A stretch of DNA of 64,000 nt from Clostridiales bacterium (GCA_019422525.1 JAHZDE010000005.1:74402-138401); one strand, 5' to 3'. Positions 6,945 to 16,011 are shown, counted from the first letter of the stretch. Made by a program: numbers and translations. Notes: generated by a model from the letters alone, not told the origin.

Positions 6945-8228
6945 TTATCCTACCAATACGGCCGCCGGGCCAGGGCTTTCAATTCTGCGAATATCTGCAC
7001 CCAAAGCACACAGTTTTTCCACAATCCGGTCATATCCGCGCTCAATGTACTGAATATCTTCAATCTGAGTGGTTCCCTGCGCACACAGAGCCGCGATTAC
7101 CATTGCCGCACCTGCACGAAGGTCAACAGCTTTTACCGGTGCTGCTACCAAGTGATCAACACCTTCTATTACAGCCAGACGGCTGTCAACAGAAATCTGT
7201 GCACCCATCCGACGCAACTCTTCCACATAGCGGAAACGGTTGTCCCACACGCCTTCAGTAATAATGCTGGTACCATGGGCAATAGACAGCAGAACTGCAA
7301 TCTGCGGTTGCATATCAGTGGGGAATCCCGGATGAGGCATCGTTTTTACATTACATTTATTCAGAGGTCCAGAGCGGGAAACACGGACGGCATCATCAAA
7401 CTCTTCAACGTTGACGCCCATTTCTTCCAGCTTGGCAGTAATAGACTCCAAGTGTTTGGGAATTACGTTTTTGATAAGCACATCGCCGCTGGTTGCTGCA
7501 GCTGCTACCATATAAGTGCCCGCCTCAATCTGGTCGGGGATAATGGAATAGGTAGTTCCGTGCAGATGCTCCACACCGTGAATTTTAATGACATCGGTAC
7601 CAGCACCCCGGATATCTGCGCCCATACTGTTCAGAAAATTCGCCAAATCAACAATATGGGGTTCACGAGCTGCGTTTTCGATCACCGTTAAACCTTTCGC
7701 TTTGACTGCTGCCAGAATAATATTCATGGTAGCACCTACCGTAACCACATCCAGATAAATATGATTGCCAACCAAATCGTCAGCCATCACGTCTACCATA
7801 CCGCCATCCAGCGTATAGGTAGCGCCAAGAGCCATGAACCCTTTCAAATGCTGGTCAATCGGGCGCACACCGAAATTACATCCGCCAGGCATTCCCACCA
7901 CAGCATGATGATACCGGCCAAGCAAAGCGCCCAGAAGATAATAGGAAGCGCGCATTTGACGAACCAGTTCATAAGGGGCCACATGAGTACGAACCGTACG
8001 AGGATCAATTTCCAGCGTAGTACTGTTTACGGAACGAACACCAGCCCCCATATCCTGAAGAATATGGGCCATTGTGTTCACATCCGTAATATTCGGAATA
8101 TTTTCAATCCGACAAACATCGTCGGACAAAATTACAGCAGGAAGAATTGCTACAGCAGCATTTTTGGCACCGCTAATGGTCACTTCGCCAGACAGCCGAT
8201 TGCCGCCTGTAATTACAAACTTATCCAA
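6945..8228 (-). CDS. murA: UDP-N-acetylglucosamine 1-carboxyvinyltransferase
   Basis: A 427-residue MurA that transfers enolpyruvate from PEP to UDP-GlcNAc in the first committed step of peptidoglycan synthesis. The N-terminal SGEVTISGAKNAAVAILPA, the active-site loop PGGCNFGVRPIDQHLKG carrying the fosfomycin-target cysteine, TIPDQIEAGTYM-like segment (IIPDQIEAGTY) and the C-terminal RGYDRIVEKL are all as expected. The start is TTG at 8228, 9 bases behind TAGGAG. A promoter is proposed about 200 bases upstream, leaving a long AT-rich leader. Confidence 0.96.
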   Translation of the reverse strand: MDKFVITGGNRLSGEVTISGAKNAAVAILPAVILSDDVCRIENIPNITDVNTMAHILQDMGAGVRSVNSTTLEIDPRTVRTHVAPYELVRQMRASYYLLGALLGRYHHAVVGMPGGCNFGVRPIDQHLKGFMALGATYTLDGGMVDVMADDLVGNHIYLDVVTVGATMNIILAAVKAKGLTVIENAAREPHIVDLANFLNSMGADIRGAGTDVIKIHGVEHLHGTTYSIIPDQIEAGTYMVAAAATSGDVLIKNVIPKHLESITAKLEEMGVNVEEFDDAVRVSRSGPLNKCNVKTMPHPGFPTDMQPQIAVLLSIAHGTSIITEGVWDNRFRYVEELRRMGAQISVDSRLAVIEGVDHLVAAPVKAVDLRAGAAMVIAALCAQGTTQIEDIQYIERGYDRIVEKLCALGADIRRIESPGPAAVLVG

Positions 8229-8248
8229 AATGACACACTCCTATTTAA

Positions 8249-8590
8249 TTGAATTCAGACAATAAAGTTCCGTTCCTTGTCTGCCAATATATAAAATTAA
8301 ATTTCGTTTATTCCATATTTAAGAAACAAAGACAGACGATAAAATACATTTCAGTCAAAATAAAAACATCTGTGTTGAAAATAGACTATTCTCTTCCCAG
8401 ATGCTCCTATGTATTTTATGTCTTTCTAACATGATAATACATGCAAAAGAAAAAGTCAATATCTAACAAAAAAAACAATAAACTGTTGTGCAATGATTTA
8501 TCAATTCGCTCATTTTTATGCAAAAAACAAGATTTCAATTTTTTCCTGATAACTTTCTCTCACAATTCTGTTAGTTTTCTATAATTAAAA
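8249..8590. other. AT-rich intergenic region upstream of murA
   Basis: About 340 bases, strongly AT-rich, with no supported gene. It contains the murA promoter candidate at 8431-8459 and an unusually long untranslated leader between it and murA. I see no riboswitch that I recognise. Confidence 0.6.
8431..8459 (-). promoter_or_regulatory. Probable sigma-A promoter of murA
   Basis: On the minus strand TTGACT (8454-8459), a 17-base spacer and TATCAT (8431-8436). It is the best promoter-like pair in the gap upstream of murA. Confidence 0.55.
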
Positions 8591-8591
8591 C

Positions 8592-8627
8592 GCCCTGTGT
8601 GCCTTCTGTTGGAGAAGCACACAGGGC
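8592..8627 (-). terminator. Rho-independent terminator of the M23 peptidase gene
   Basis: An 11-base-pair perfect stem, GCCCTGTGTGC with GCACACAGGGC, followed on the minus strand by GTTTTAATT. It lies 12 bases past the M23 peptidase stop codon. Confidence 0.88.
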
Positions 8628-8638
8628 ATAGGAACTAC

Positions 8639-10180
8639 TTATGATAGATATGGAAGCGGATCCACTTTGGAGCCGTTCTTGATAATTTCAAAGTGCAAAT
8701 GAGCACCGGTTGAGTCTCCAGTACTACCAATCAAAGCAATCGGCTGACCTTTCGCCACTTTTTGCCCGGCGCTGACGAGAATTTTACTGGCATGGGCATA
8801 CATAGTCTGATATCCGTTGCCATGGTCAATCAGCAAATGGTACCCATACCCGTAATTCTGTAATTTTACATAGGAGACTGTTCCACCGTCTGCTGCCACA
8901 ATGGTTTGGCCATAGGAATTACCGTTTGAAAAATCCAGTCCCCAGTGGGTGGTTCCCCAACGTGAGCCAAAATAAGAGGAAATATTCCGCACAATGGGGG
9001 ATGGCCATGTGAAGGTTCCACTGGCCTCACCGGGAGTTTCTCCAGTAGGACGTTTTTTAGTTCCTACTACTACAATTTTATTGACTGGCTCTTTTGTAGT
9101 TGTCTCCGAAACGCTCTCTCGCCGGGTTTCCTCTTCACCCACATAGTACACCAGATCCACACAGGTACGCTCGCCATTTTCTCCCTTCTGTATCACCTTA
9201 GAATAATCGGTATATTGGCTGCTATCTTTTTGTGTAACCGTTTTGTAGGGAATGTCTTCCGTATAGGTTTCCTGCCGCACGACCTGCACATGAAGGGTAT
9301 CTTTCAATTGATTTTCCAAAATGCTGGGAGCTTCAATTCGTTCAGTTGGAAACAAACCCTTTACAATTTCCACATTTTCCAGAAAGTCTGCCGACTCTCC
9401 TTTTAAGACTTCCTTTTCGTCCTCCAGAATTCTTTCCAGCAAATACCGCAAGTCTGCTCCGCTTCGCACTACGCCAGCCAGTTCTCCATTGACATATAAG
9501 CCGGAAGCCTCACTGATAACATCATCGGAATCCTGAATCAGCAAATCGCACAGTGCACCAACTTCCTCATAGCTCTGCGGCTCTACAATACCCAAACGAT
9601 AAGAAGCCGTCATGGAAACTTCGGTTTCGCCCGCTGTATCTGTGACCAAACGCTGATTCATCATTTCTGCTGCCTGTTCAAAAACGCCTTCATTTTCTAC
9701 TACCAATGACTGCGTTCCACCATAGCTGAGATATAACCCATAATTTCTGCCATTCCAAAACCATATGGTGCCCAAAAGGAAAAGAATGGCTGCACATGGA
9801 AGGGCAATTTGACCAGCAACTGTCAGCACTGCGCGAAGCTGCCATGCCTTTTTCCGTTGACTCAGTGCCCGACGGATTCCATGTTCCTGCCGGACTCTTT
9901 TAAACTTTCCGGATTCCCATCGAAGATTTTGCAAAATCCTGGTTCCGGTATAATGAAGGAACCGAACTCTTCGACGAAGGAACCGACCATACAAACGCCG
10001 GAACAAATCTCCCAAAGGATACAAAAAACGCAGAACTCTTCTCTTTACGCGAAAAAGAATTCGAATCGTTTGAATTCCGGTAATATACGTAACATTATAA
10101 ACCGTTTGCAGCAATTGATTTGCACTGGACTTTATAAAATGTAAAATTCCTTTTCCGGTACTACTCTGATGGCGTTTCAA
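8639..10180 (-). CDS. Membrane-anchored M23 metallopeptidase with G5 domain
   Basis: A 513-residue cell-wall endopeptidase. It has a very basic cytoplasmic N-terminal region of about 120 residues, one transmembrane segment at about 125-145, an extracellular region, a G5 domain (about 300-370) that probably binds the wall, and a C-terminal M23 (LytM) domain. In the last domain the zinc ligands are seen in GTTHWGLDFSN and HLHFE, with the catalytic His in MYAHAS. The start is TTG at 10180, behind GAAGGGATGG. The long Arg/Lys-rich cytoplasmic segment is unusual for M23 proteins and might interact with membrane or nucleic acid. Its position next to murA fits a role in wall remodelling. Confidence 0.9.
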   Translation of the reverse strand: MKRHQSSTGKGILHFIKSSANQLLQTVYNVTYITGIQTIRILFRVKRRVLRFLYPLGDLFRRLYGRFLRRRVRFLHYTGTRILQNLRWESGKFKRVRQEHGIRRALSQRKKAWQLRAVLTVAGQIALPCAAILFLLGTIWFWNGRNYGLYLSYGGTQSLVVENEGVFEQAAEMMNQRLVTDTAGETEVSMTASYRLGIVEPQSYEEVGALCDLLIQDSDDVISEASGLYVNGELAGVVRSGADLRYLLERILEDEKEVLKGESADFLENVEIVKGLFPTERIEAPSILENQLKDTLHVQVVRQETYTEDIPYKTVTQKDSSQYTDYSKVIQKGENGERTCVDLVYYVGEEETRRESVSETTTKEPVNKIVVVGTKKRPTGETPGEASGTFTWPSPIVRNISSYFGSRWGTTHWGLDFSNGNSYGQTIVAADGGTVSYVKLQNYGYGYHLLIDHGNGYQTMYAHASKILVSAGQKVAKGQPIALIGSTGDSTGAHLHFEIIKNGSKVDPLPYLS

Positions 10181-10340
10181 AGAATTCCATCCCTTCTCAA
10201 AAGGTTACAGATTTGTAATCATTTGTAATTATGATACTCCAAACCCCAGAACTTTTCAAGTGGATGGGAGAAAAAACCTGAATTTCCCATAATGACATGA
10301 ACTGTCGTCTGTTTTTTACCTGTGTTTTTATCGATTTTTC

Positions 10341-11222
10341 TTAAAAATACCGTTCGTTGGCCAATACTTCGCCGGAGTCCAGAGGAAATCTAACAATTAT
10401 ATTTTTTGCCGCTTCTACTGCGGATTCAAACAACTGGAAAAAATCTTCAGTATGAGAAATCCCCTGCCGGTCAGTCCATTCATTCTTTTTCGTATTCGCA
10501 TAATCGACCTCTCCATTTTCTGTGATGCCGCGAATATGACAAGAAATCGTTCGGGCCTTTCCCCTTTCAAACCGTTCTGTTATCTGTTTTTTCAGGCCAC
10601 TGCGGTCATTGAGAATTCTAAAAGTAAGCCGGGCATCTTTTTCTGCCTGTGCAAGCAATAACTCTTTCTGAGAAATATGAAACAGCTCCTCAAAAAGTGT
10701 CTCATAAATTCCCACAATAGCAGTTTCTGCTTCCTCGTTTTTGGGAAAACAACTCTCCAGACGGAATTCTCCAGGGAGCTTTCCTGTTTCCCATCTCAAA
10801 ATAATACCGTCTAGTGCCGATTCAATTTCGTTATGAAAAATATCTTCGGTCTGTCCCGGCTCTTCTTCCAGCAACTTTCTGGACAAAAACTCTATGTAGG
10901 GATGGCAGGTACAGTCCAGACTGTAGTGACACAAAAATCCCAAAATATAGGATTGCACTGCCGGTTCTTCCCGTTCCCTCCAAATCTTTTTCAAAACGTT
11001 TAGAGTGTTTTCCGGCGGCTCCCCATGGAGACGCCCACCGAATTCTTCCAAACTTTCCCCTTTCTGCCATGGAAAAAAACGATGGCAAAACAAAAAATCC
11101 GGCCCCTGTTTTCCCCATTCAAAAGCATCTTTTATCAGCGGGCCTTTTACCATTCCGCTTTCCCTTTCCAGCCATTTCCAAACCCGCTCTCCATGAAGGG
11201 CGTGTACCATTGCTGCCGGCAT
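10341..11222 (-). CDS. Zinc-dependent phospholipase C-like protein
   Basis: A 293-residue protein resembling the zinc-dependent phospholipase C fold. Potential metal ligands appear in MVHALHGER near the start, GKQGPDFLFCHRF, FLCHYSLDCTCHPYIE and HNEIESALD. There is no signal peptide, so unlike secreted alpha-toxin-type enzymes it should stay in the cytosol; the family of short cytosolic members is common in Clostridia and uncharacterised. The ATG at 11222 is preceded by GGGGG; the upstream extension lies in the leader. Confidence 0.75.
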   Translation of the reverse strand: MPAAMVHALHGERVWKWLERESGMVKGPLIKDAFEWGKQGPDFLFCHRFFPWQKGESLEEFGGRLHGEPPENTLNVLKKIWREREEPAVQSYILGFLCHYSLDCTCHPYIEFLSRKLLEEEPGQTEDIFHNEIESALDGIILRWETGKLPGEFRLESCFPKNEEAETAIVGIYETLFEELFHISQKELLLAQAEKDARLTFRILNDRSGLKKQITERFERGKARTISCHIRGITENGEVDYANTKKNEWTDRQGISHTEDFFQLFESAVEAAKNIIVRFPLDSGEVLANERYF

Positions 11223-11259
11223 ATTGATCCCCCATTCTTCTCTTTCAAAAATAAATAAG

Positions 11260-11304
11260 CACACTGTCCGAAGTCGCCTGCAGGAGTCTCCTTCGGGCCG
11301 TGTG
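11260..11304 (-). promoter_or_regulatory. Leader hairpin with U-rich tract upstream of the phospholipase-like gene
   Basis: A 14-base imperfect inverted repeat (CACAC..CCGAAG with CTTCGG..GTGTG) enclosing a CCTGCAGG palindrome. On the minus strand it is followed by CTTATTTATTTTTG and then the start region of the phospholipase-like gene. This is the layout of a leader attenuator. I do not recognise a known riboswitch class. Confidence 0.45.
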
Positions 11305-11320
11305 TTTATACAGTAATTTT

Positions 11321-11349
11321 ATCATACACAAATCTTTTAAAGATTACAA
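11321..11349 (-). promoter_or_regulatory. Probable promoter of the phospholipase-like gene
   Basis: TTGTAA (11344-11349), a 17-base spacer and TATGAT (11321-11326) on the minus strand, with the leader hairpin starting about 17 bases downstream. Confidence 0.5.
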
Positions 11350-11378
11350 GTATCTGATCATTCTCCGAAAATATCATT

Positions 11379-11407
11379 AAAAAAAGGACTGGTACAAACC
11401 AGTCCCC
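11379..11407 (-). terminator. Rho-independent terminator of the amino-acid ABC operon
   Basis: GGACTGG and CCAGTCC pair around a short loop, followed on the minus strand by seven T. It lies just past the ATP-binding subunit gene. Confidence 0.88.
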
Positions 11408-11419
11408 TTTTTACCGTTA

Positions 11420-12142
11420 TTACAGCACCTTGGACAGGAAATCCTGCAACCGTGCATTTTTCGGATGAGTAAAGAATTCTTCGGGAGGCGCTTCCTCCAA
11501 CACATTGCCCTGATCCATGAACAACACCCGGGTAGCAACCTCACGGGCAAAGCCCATTTCGTGGGTAACCACTACCATGGTCATGCCTTCGTCGGCCAGC
11601 TGCTTCATAACCTGCAATACTTCGCCAACCATCTCCGGGTCAAGGGCCGAAGTGGGCTCGTCAAACAGCATCACATCGGGCTTCATGGCCAGCGCACGCA
11701 CAATGGCAATTCGCTGTTTTTGTCCGCCGGAAAGCTGGGCGGGATAAGCATCGGCTTTTTCGGCCAAGCCTACTCGAGTAAGAAGCTGCATAGCTGTCTC
11801 GTCAGCTTCTTTCTGACTCATCAGCTTAAGATGGACGGGCGCCAGGGTGATGTTCTTCTTTACCGTCAGATGGGGGAACAGATTAAAATGCTGGAACACC
11901 ATGCCCATTTTCTGGCGCAGCTTATTGATATCACACTTGGGGTCCGTGATATTCTGGCCTTCAAACCAGATTTCGCCGCCGGTAGGGATTTCCAGCAAAT
12001 TCAGGCAACGGAGAAAGGTGCTTTTTCCCGAACCGGAAGGTCCCACAATCACAACCTTTTCCCCTTTTTCAATCTCCTGATTGATGCCGCACAGCACCTT
12101 GTTGTCGCCAAATGCTTTTTCCAGATTCTTAACGGATATCAC
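11420..12142 (-). CDS. Polar amino-acid ABC transporter, ATP-binding subunit
   Basis: A 240-residue GlnQ-type ATPase. Walker A is GPSGSGKST, the signature is LSGGQKQR, Walker B is VMLFDEPTSALDPE and the switch is VVVTHEM. It energises uptake of a polar amino acid through the adjacent permease. The GTG at 12142 lies 10 bases behind AGGAGG and gives the normal family length; it overlaps the permease end by 14 bases, consistent with translational coupling. Confidence 0.93.
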   Translation of the reverse strand: MISVKNLEKAFGDNKVLCGINQEIEKGEKVVIVGPSGSGKSTFLRCLNLLEIPTGGEIWFEGQNITDPKCDINKLRQKMGMVFQHFNLFPHLTVKKNITLAPVHLKLMSQKEADETAMQLLTRVGLAEKADAYPAQLSGGQKQRIAIVRALAMKPDVMLFDEPTSALDPEMVGEVLQVMKQLADEGMTMVVVTHEMGFAREVATRVLFMDQGNVLEEAPPEEFFTHPKNARLQDFLSKVL

Positions 12143-12845
12143 TCTTACGCAGCCTCCTCTCAAAGCAGCCCAGCAGGCTGGTCAAACCGATTACCAGTAC
12201 CAAATACACTACGCCGGCACTAATCAACGGAATAAAGGATTCATATGTAGTAGTACGGATAATATCGGAACCCTTAGTCAAATCGTGGATGCCGATATAA
12301 CCTGCCACAGAGGTTTCTTTCAGCAGGGCGATAAATTCGTTACCCAAAGCCGGCAGCACATTTTTCAGTGCTTGGGGGAAAACAATCTTGAACATCGTGG
12401 TGGTCTGGGTCAGGCCCAAAGAACGTCCTGCTTCCATCTGGCCTTTATCCACCGACAGAATACCAGTGCGGATAACCTCCGCCACATAGGCGCCGGAGTT
12501 GATACCAAAAGCAATACAGGCCACCGTAACACCGTTGGTGATATTGGTGAGGATGACATAGTACATAATCATCAACTGCAAGATCATAGGTGTACCGCGA
12601 ATTACCGTAAGATAAATACTGCCGATAATGTCCAGGATTTTCACAATCACCTTTAACACAACATTGCGGGGATTGAATACTTTGGCCTTAATCATAGCGA
12701 TGATGGTTCCGATAACGATACCCATCAAAATGGCGCAGACCGTAATCAAAAGGGTGTTTCCCAGGCCCCAGAGAATCTGCATATATCGGTCGTCTACGAT
12801 CATGGTCTGATAAAATTTGTCAATAGAATCTGTCAGCCATTGCAT
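12129..12845 (-). CDS. Polar amino-acid ABC transporter, permease subunit
   Basis: A 238-residue HisM/GlnP-type permease with about five membrane segments and the family motif YLTVIRGTPMILQLM, plus the EAA loop region around EAGRSLGLTQ (about residues 155-175). The ATG follows AAGGAGG. It is the second gene of the operon. Confidence 0.93.
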   Translation of the reverse strand: MQWLTDSIDKFYQTMIVDDRYMQILWGLGNTLLITVCAILMGIVIGTIIAMIKAKVFNPRNVVLKVIVKILDIIGSIYLTVIRGTPMILQLMIMYYVILTNITNGVTVACIAFGINSGAYVAEVIRTGILSVDKGQMEAGRSLGLTQTTTMFKIVFPQALKNVLPALGNEFIALLKETSVAGYIGIHDLTKGSDIIRTTTYESFIPLISAGVVYLVLVIGLTSLLGCFERRLRKSDIR

Positions 12846-12873
12846 GGACTTTCCTCCTTATAAAATAATGGAA

Positions 12874-12899
12874 GGCGGCAGAGTGTCTGCCCTGCCGCC
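12874..12899 (-). promoter_or_regulatory. Intercistronic stem-loop between binding protein and permease
   Basis: GGCGGCA and TGCCGCC pair around a 12-base loop in the 72-base gap between the binding-protein gene and the permease gene. No long T tract follows, so it is better read as a stabilising or attenuating hairpin than a full terminator. Such hairpins often set a higher level of the binding protein. Confidence 0.55.
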
Positions 12900-12917
12900 T
12901 TTTACTCGTCAAGATAA

Positions 12918-13775
12918 TTATTCTTCTCCAATATATTTGGTCAGCAGCTCGTCCATTTCGCCGCTCTCTTCCATATCAGCCAGAACCTTGTTGACAACTT
13001 CCTTCATAGCCTCATCGCCCTTAGGAACAGCGATGGCATATTTTTCACCGGTGAGTGCATCGTCCAGCTTTACAATCTTATCGGCATTCTTTTCCACCAG
13101 CTTGTTAGCGGGGAAATCATCCATGACCACAGCGTCCAGACGGCCGGTAATCATATCGTTGACAGCATCCACAAAGGAATTATAACGCTTTACTTCCTTT
13201 ACGCCTACATTATTCTCGCCATCTTTATCGGTTACATAAGTGTCGGCGGTGGTACCAGTCTGCACACCTACCACTTTGCCCTTCAAATCCTCGGGCTTTG
13301 CAACAGAAGAACCATCCTTCATCACCACGATAGACTGGGTAGCGGAGAAATACTCATCGGAAAAGTCCACATTCTCCAGGCGGTCGGGCGTGATGGACAA
13401 ACCTGCGGCAGCAAAGTTTGCCTTACCGGTAGTGATTTCTGCAATTACAGATTCAAACTTTACGTCGTGGATTTCCAGCTCTACGCCCAGTTCATCAGCG
13501 ATTTTCTGAGAAATTTCAATATCGATGCCTTTGTAATCCGTGCCGTCGATATATTCGAAGGGCTCAAACTGTGCATTGGTTGCCATCACAATTTTGCCGG
13601 CAGCTTTAATCTTGTCAACGGAAGTCTCACCGGAAGTTGTGGTGCTGCTTTCTTCAGAAGTCGTGCTGTTCGCGGTATCCGTTCCACTGGAAGCCGGTGC
13701 AGAAGTACAGGCAGCCATGCTCATCATCATGCCGGCAGCCAGAAGCAGGGCGGCCAGTTTTTTCACTTTTTTCAT
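12918..13775 (-). CDS. Polar amino-acid ABC transporter, substrate-binding lipoprotein
   Basis: A 285-residue lipoprotein. The basic and hydrophobic leader ends in a lipobox MSMAAC (cleavage before Cys), followed by a Ser/Thr-rich linker and the SBP family 3 fold with KIVMATNAQFEPFEY, DYKGIDIEISQKIADEL, FAAAGLSITPDR and VGVQTGTTAD. It captures the amino acid outside the membrane. The exact ligand is not clear; the Arg of the SITPDR motif suggests binding of an alpha-carboxylate. The ATG at 13775 lies behind AAAGGGG. Confidence 0.93.
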   Translation of the reverse strand: MKKVKKLAALLLAAGMMMSMAACTSAPASSGTDTANSTTSEESSTTTSGETSVDKIKAAGKIVMATNAQFEPFEYIDGTDYKGIDIEISQKIADELGVELEIHDVKFESVIAEITTGKANFAAAGLSITPDRLENVDFSDEYFSATQSIVVMKDGSSVAKPEDLKGKVVGVQTGTTADTYVTDKDGENNVGVKEVKRYNSFVDAVNDMITGRLDAVVMDDFPANKLVEKNADKIVKLDDALTGEKYAIAVPKGDEAMKEVVNKVLADMEESGEMDELLTKYIGEE

Positions 13776-13872
13776 TATCGAAATACCCCTTTTCCGCTGC
13801 AAATCCCGGCATAAATTCCTTCATAAAGGCAATTTTCGTCGAGCCATGCAGCAACTTTTTTGTCTGAAACCG

Positions 13873-13901
13873 ATTATAACGCATAAACATACAGAAATCA
13901 A
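13873..13901 (-). promoter_or_regulatory. Sigma-A promoter of the amino-acid ABC operon
   Basis: TTGATT (13896-13901), a 17-base spacer and a perfect TATAAT (13873-13878) on the minus strand, giving a leader of about 90 bases before the binding-protein gene. Confidence 0.72.
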
Positions 13902-13988
13902 GCAGTTTCATGAATAAACTTTCCGGTTTTCCCGGTGTTTTCCGCAGCCGATTCGTATGTTTTATACAGAATACCGGTTATTTTGCTC

Positions 13989-14873
13989 TCAAAGAAATAA
14001 ATTAGGAAAAGCGATTCGCCATATTTCGGGGATAGGCGCCGAAATTTTCACCGTTTTTTCTCCTTCCCCCACAAAAATCACAGCGGATACACAACATAGA
14101 GCCTGACTGGAAATCTTCTCCCGGCTACCACCATAAAGGTCGTCTCCTGCCAGCGGATGCCCTACCGAGACCATATGCACCCGAATCTGATGGGTGCGCC
14201 CTGTTTCCAGCCGAAAAGAAACCAGTGTATGCTGCCCGTCATTTGTCAAGGCCTTCCAGTGAGTCACCGCGCATACCGGGTTTACCGCATCCGGGCCAGT
14301 ACTGCGCCGAATCCGGCTGCCCGGTTCCAGTCCAATCGGCAACTCGATAACGCCTTCCCCCGTTAGGATTCCCTCACAGATAGCCCAATATTCCTTTTGG
14401 ATTTTTTGGGAGAATACAGCAGCTGTATATCCATCCTTTGCAAGCAAAAGTACACCGGTAGTGTCCTTGTCCAACCGATAGAGCGGACGAAATGCAAAGG
14501 CCGGACGATTTTCCCGCAAAAGCCAACCGGAAAAAGCATTGAGCAGGCTGTCCCGGTCGTGCCCCGGGGAAGGATGTACTGGCATTCCGGCAGGCTTGTT
14601 CACTGCCAGCAACCGCTCATCCTCATAAATGACAGAGAAAGGCAGGTTTTCCGGCGGCGCCTGTGTTTCACCCGGCGGCGGAAACAGTTCCACCACATCG
14701 TTGGTATGAACCGGCTCAATCACATACACCGGCTTTCCGTTGAGCTGAATCCCGCCTTCCACCCGTTTTAGCCGGGCAAGCAGCCGGGCCGTAACCCCAG
14801 CCTCCCGGCGCAGGAACTGTTTCAGCAGGGCTCCATCCCATTGGGGAGAAACCGTAAAACGCAAAGGCTCCAT
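13989..14873 (-). CDS. RluA-family pseudouridine synthase
   Basis: A 294-residue protein with an N-terminal S4-like region (LLKQFLRREAGVTARLLARLKR) and an RluA catalytic domain containing the active-site Asp in RLDKDTTGVLLLAKD, then GRTHQIRVH and HPLAGDDLYGG. It isomerises uridine in rRNA or tRNA; the target base cannot be told from the sequence. Its ATG shares one base with the ispA stop codon (TGATG), so the two are translationally coupled. Confidence 0.92.
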   Translation of the reverse strand: MEPLRFTVSPQWDGALLKQFLRREAGVTARLLARLKRVEGGIQLNGKPVYVIEPVHTNDVVELFPPPGETQAPPENLPFSVIYEDERLLAVNKPAGMPVHPSPGHDRDSLLNAFSGWLLRENRPAFAFRPLYRLDKDTTGVLLLAKDGYTAAVFSQKIQKEYWAICEGILTGEGVIELPIGLEPGSRIRRSTGPDAVNPVCAVTHWKALTNDGQHTLVSFRLETGRTHQIRVHMVSVGHPLAGDDLYGGSREKISSQALCCVSAVIFVGEGEKTVKISAPIPEIWRIAFPNLFL

Positions 14874-15748
14874 CAGTGGTCACGATTTGCAAGGGCAACT
14901 GCAAAGTCCGCCAAATCTTTCCCATTCTCTCCAAAGACAGACAGGGCATTTACGGCAGTCCGGGTCAGCTGCTCCACGGTTTCTTTGGCTTTCTCAATGC
15001 CCAGCAGGCTCACATAGGTGCTCTTTCCCCGTTCAGAATCCATGCCGGTATTTTTGCCAAGCAACGCTGCGTCGCCAGTCACATCCAGTAAATCGTCCTC
15101 AATTTGGAAGGCAAGCCCAATGGACTTGGCATACACATCGGCGGCCTGCATCTGTTCTTCCCCGGCTCCCGCAAGAATACACCCCATCCGGCACGCGGCC
15201 AGAATCAACGCGCCGGTTTTGCCTTCGTCCATTTTTTGCAGAACTTCCAAGGAAACCTGTTTGTCCTCTGATTCCAAATCGATCATTTGTCCGCCCACCA
15301 TGCCATGGGCTCCCGCGGCACGGGCAAGTTCTCCGGCAGCACGGGCGGCACGATCTGCTCCTACAGCGCGGATGCTCTCGGGAGAAAGCATGGTTTCAAA
15401 TGCCAGTGTCAGCAAAGCATCTCCCGCCAGCAGGGCAGTCGCTTCTCCATAAACTTTATGATTGGTGGGCTTTCCACGACGCAAATCATCATCGTCCATA
15501 CAGGGCAAATCGTCGTGAATCAGCGAATAGGAATGTACCATTTCAATAGCACAGGCAAAGGGCATGGCCTTTTCGGAACTTCCGCCGCAGATTCGGCAAA
15601 ACTCCAGCACCAGCTGAGGCCGGATTCGTTTTCCGCCAGCCATCAGGCTATATTCCATGCTTTCAAAAAGATTATTTCTCAAATCCTTTTCCTGGGGCAA
15701 ATATTGTTTCAGTGCGTTTTCAATTTCCTGTATTTCCAGCTTATTCAT
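14873..15748 (-). CDS. ispA: Polyprenyl (farnesyl-type) diphosphate synthase
   Basis: A 291-residue trans-isoprenyl diphosphate synthase. The GGKRIRP substrate motif, first Asp-rich motif DDLPCMDDDDLRRG and second motif FQIEDDLLD are clear. It condenses IPP with allylic diphosphates to supply C15 chains for lipid carriers. The spacing and residue class before the first motif fit the farnesyl type. ATG at 15748 is behind CAGGAG. The gene follows xseB as in many Firmicutes. Confidence 0.93.
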   Translation of the reverse strand: MNKLEIQEIENALKQYLPQEKDLRNNLFESMEYSLMAGGKRIRPQLVLEFCRICGGSSEKAMPFACAIEMVHSYSLIHDDLPCMDDDDLRRGKPTNHKVYGEATALLAGDALLTLAFETMLSPESIRAVGADRAARAAGELARAAGAHGMVGGQMIDLESEDKQVSLEVLQKMDEGKTGALILAACRMGCILAGAGEEQMQAADVYAKSIGLAFQIEDDLLDVTGDAALLGKNTGMDSERGKSTYVSLLGIEKAKETVEQLTRTAVNALSVFGENGKDLADFAVALANRDH

Positions 15749-15807
15749 AATTGTTTCTCCTGTTTGGCAACGTAGGCAGTATCCTTGCAAACTCTGGCTT
15801 TCCCTTT

Positions 15808-16011
15808 TTATTCTGCTGCCTGTTCCAGCTTTGTAATCTCTGTAATCTTCTGCTCGGCGTTTTGCAGCTTCTCATAACAAAAAGACGACAGCTTTGCCCC
15901 TTCTTCAAACAGCTTCAGGGAATTATCCAGCGTCTCCTCCCCGCTTTCCAGTCGGGTGACGATTTCTTTCAATTTGGCCAGCGCCTCTTCATAGCTCATT
16001 TTACGGTTCAT
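15808..16011 (-). CDS. xseB: Exodeoxyribonuclease VII small subunit
   Basis: A 67-residue XseB with the family pattern SYEEALAKLKEIVTRLESGE followed by LDNSLKLFEEGAKL. Several small subunits bind one XseA to form the ssDNA exonuclease. The ATG at 16011 is 6 bases behind AGGAGG and lies inside the last codons of xseA (11-base overlap). A longer frame upstream is xseA read out of frame. Confidence 0.95.
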   Translation of the reverse strand: MNRKMSYEEALAKLKEIVTRLESGEETLDNSLKLFEEGAKLSSFCYEKLQNAEQKITEITKLEQAAE

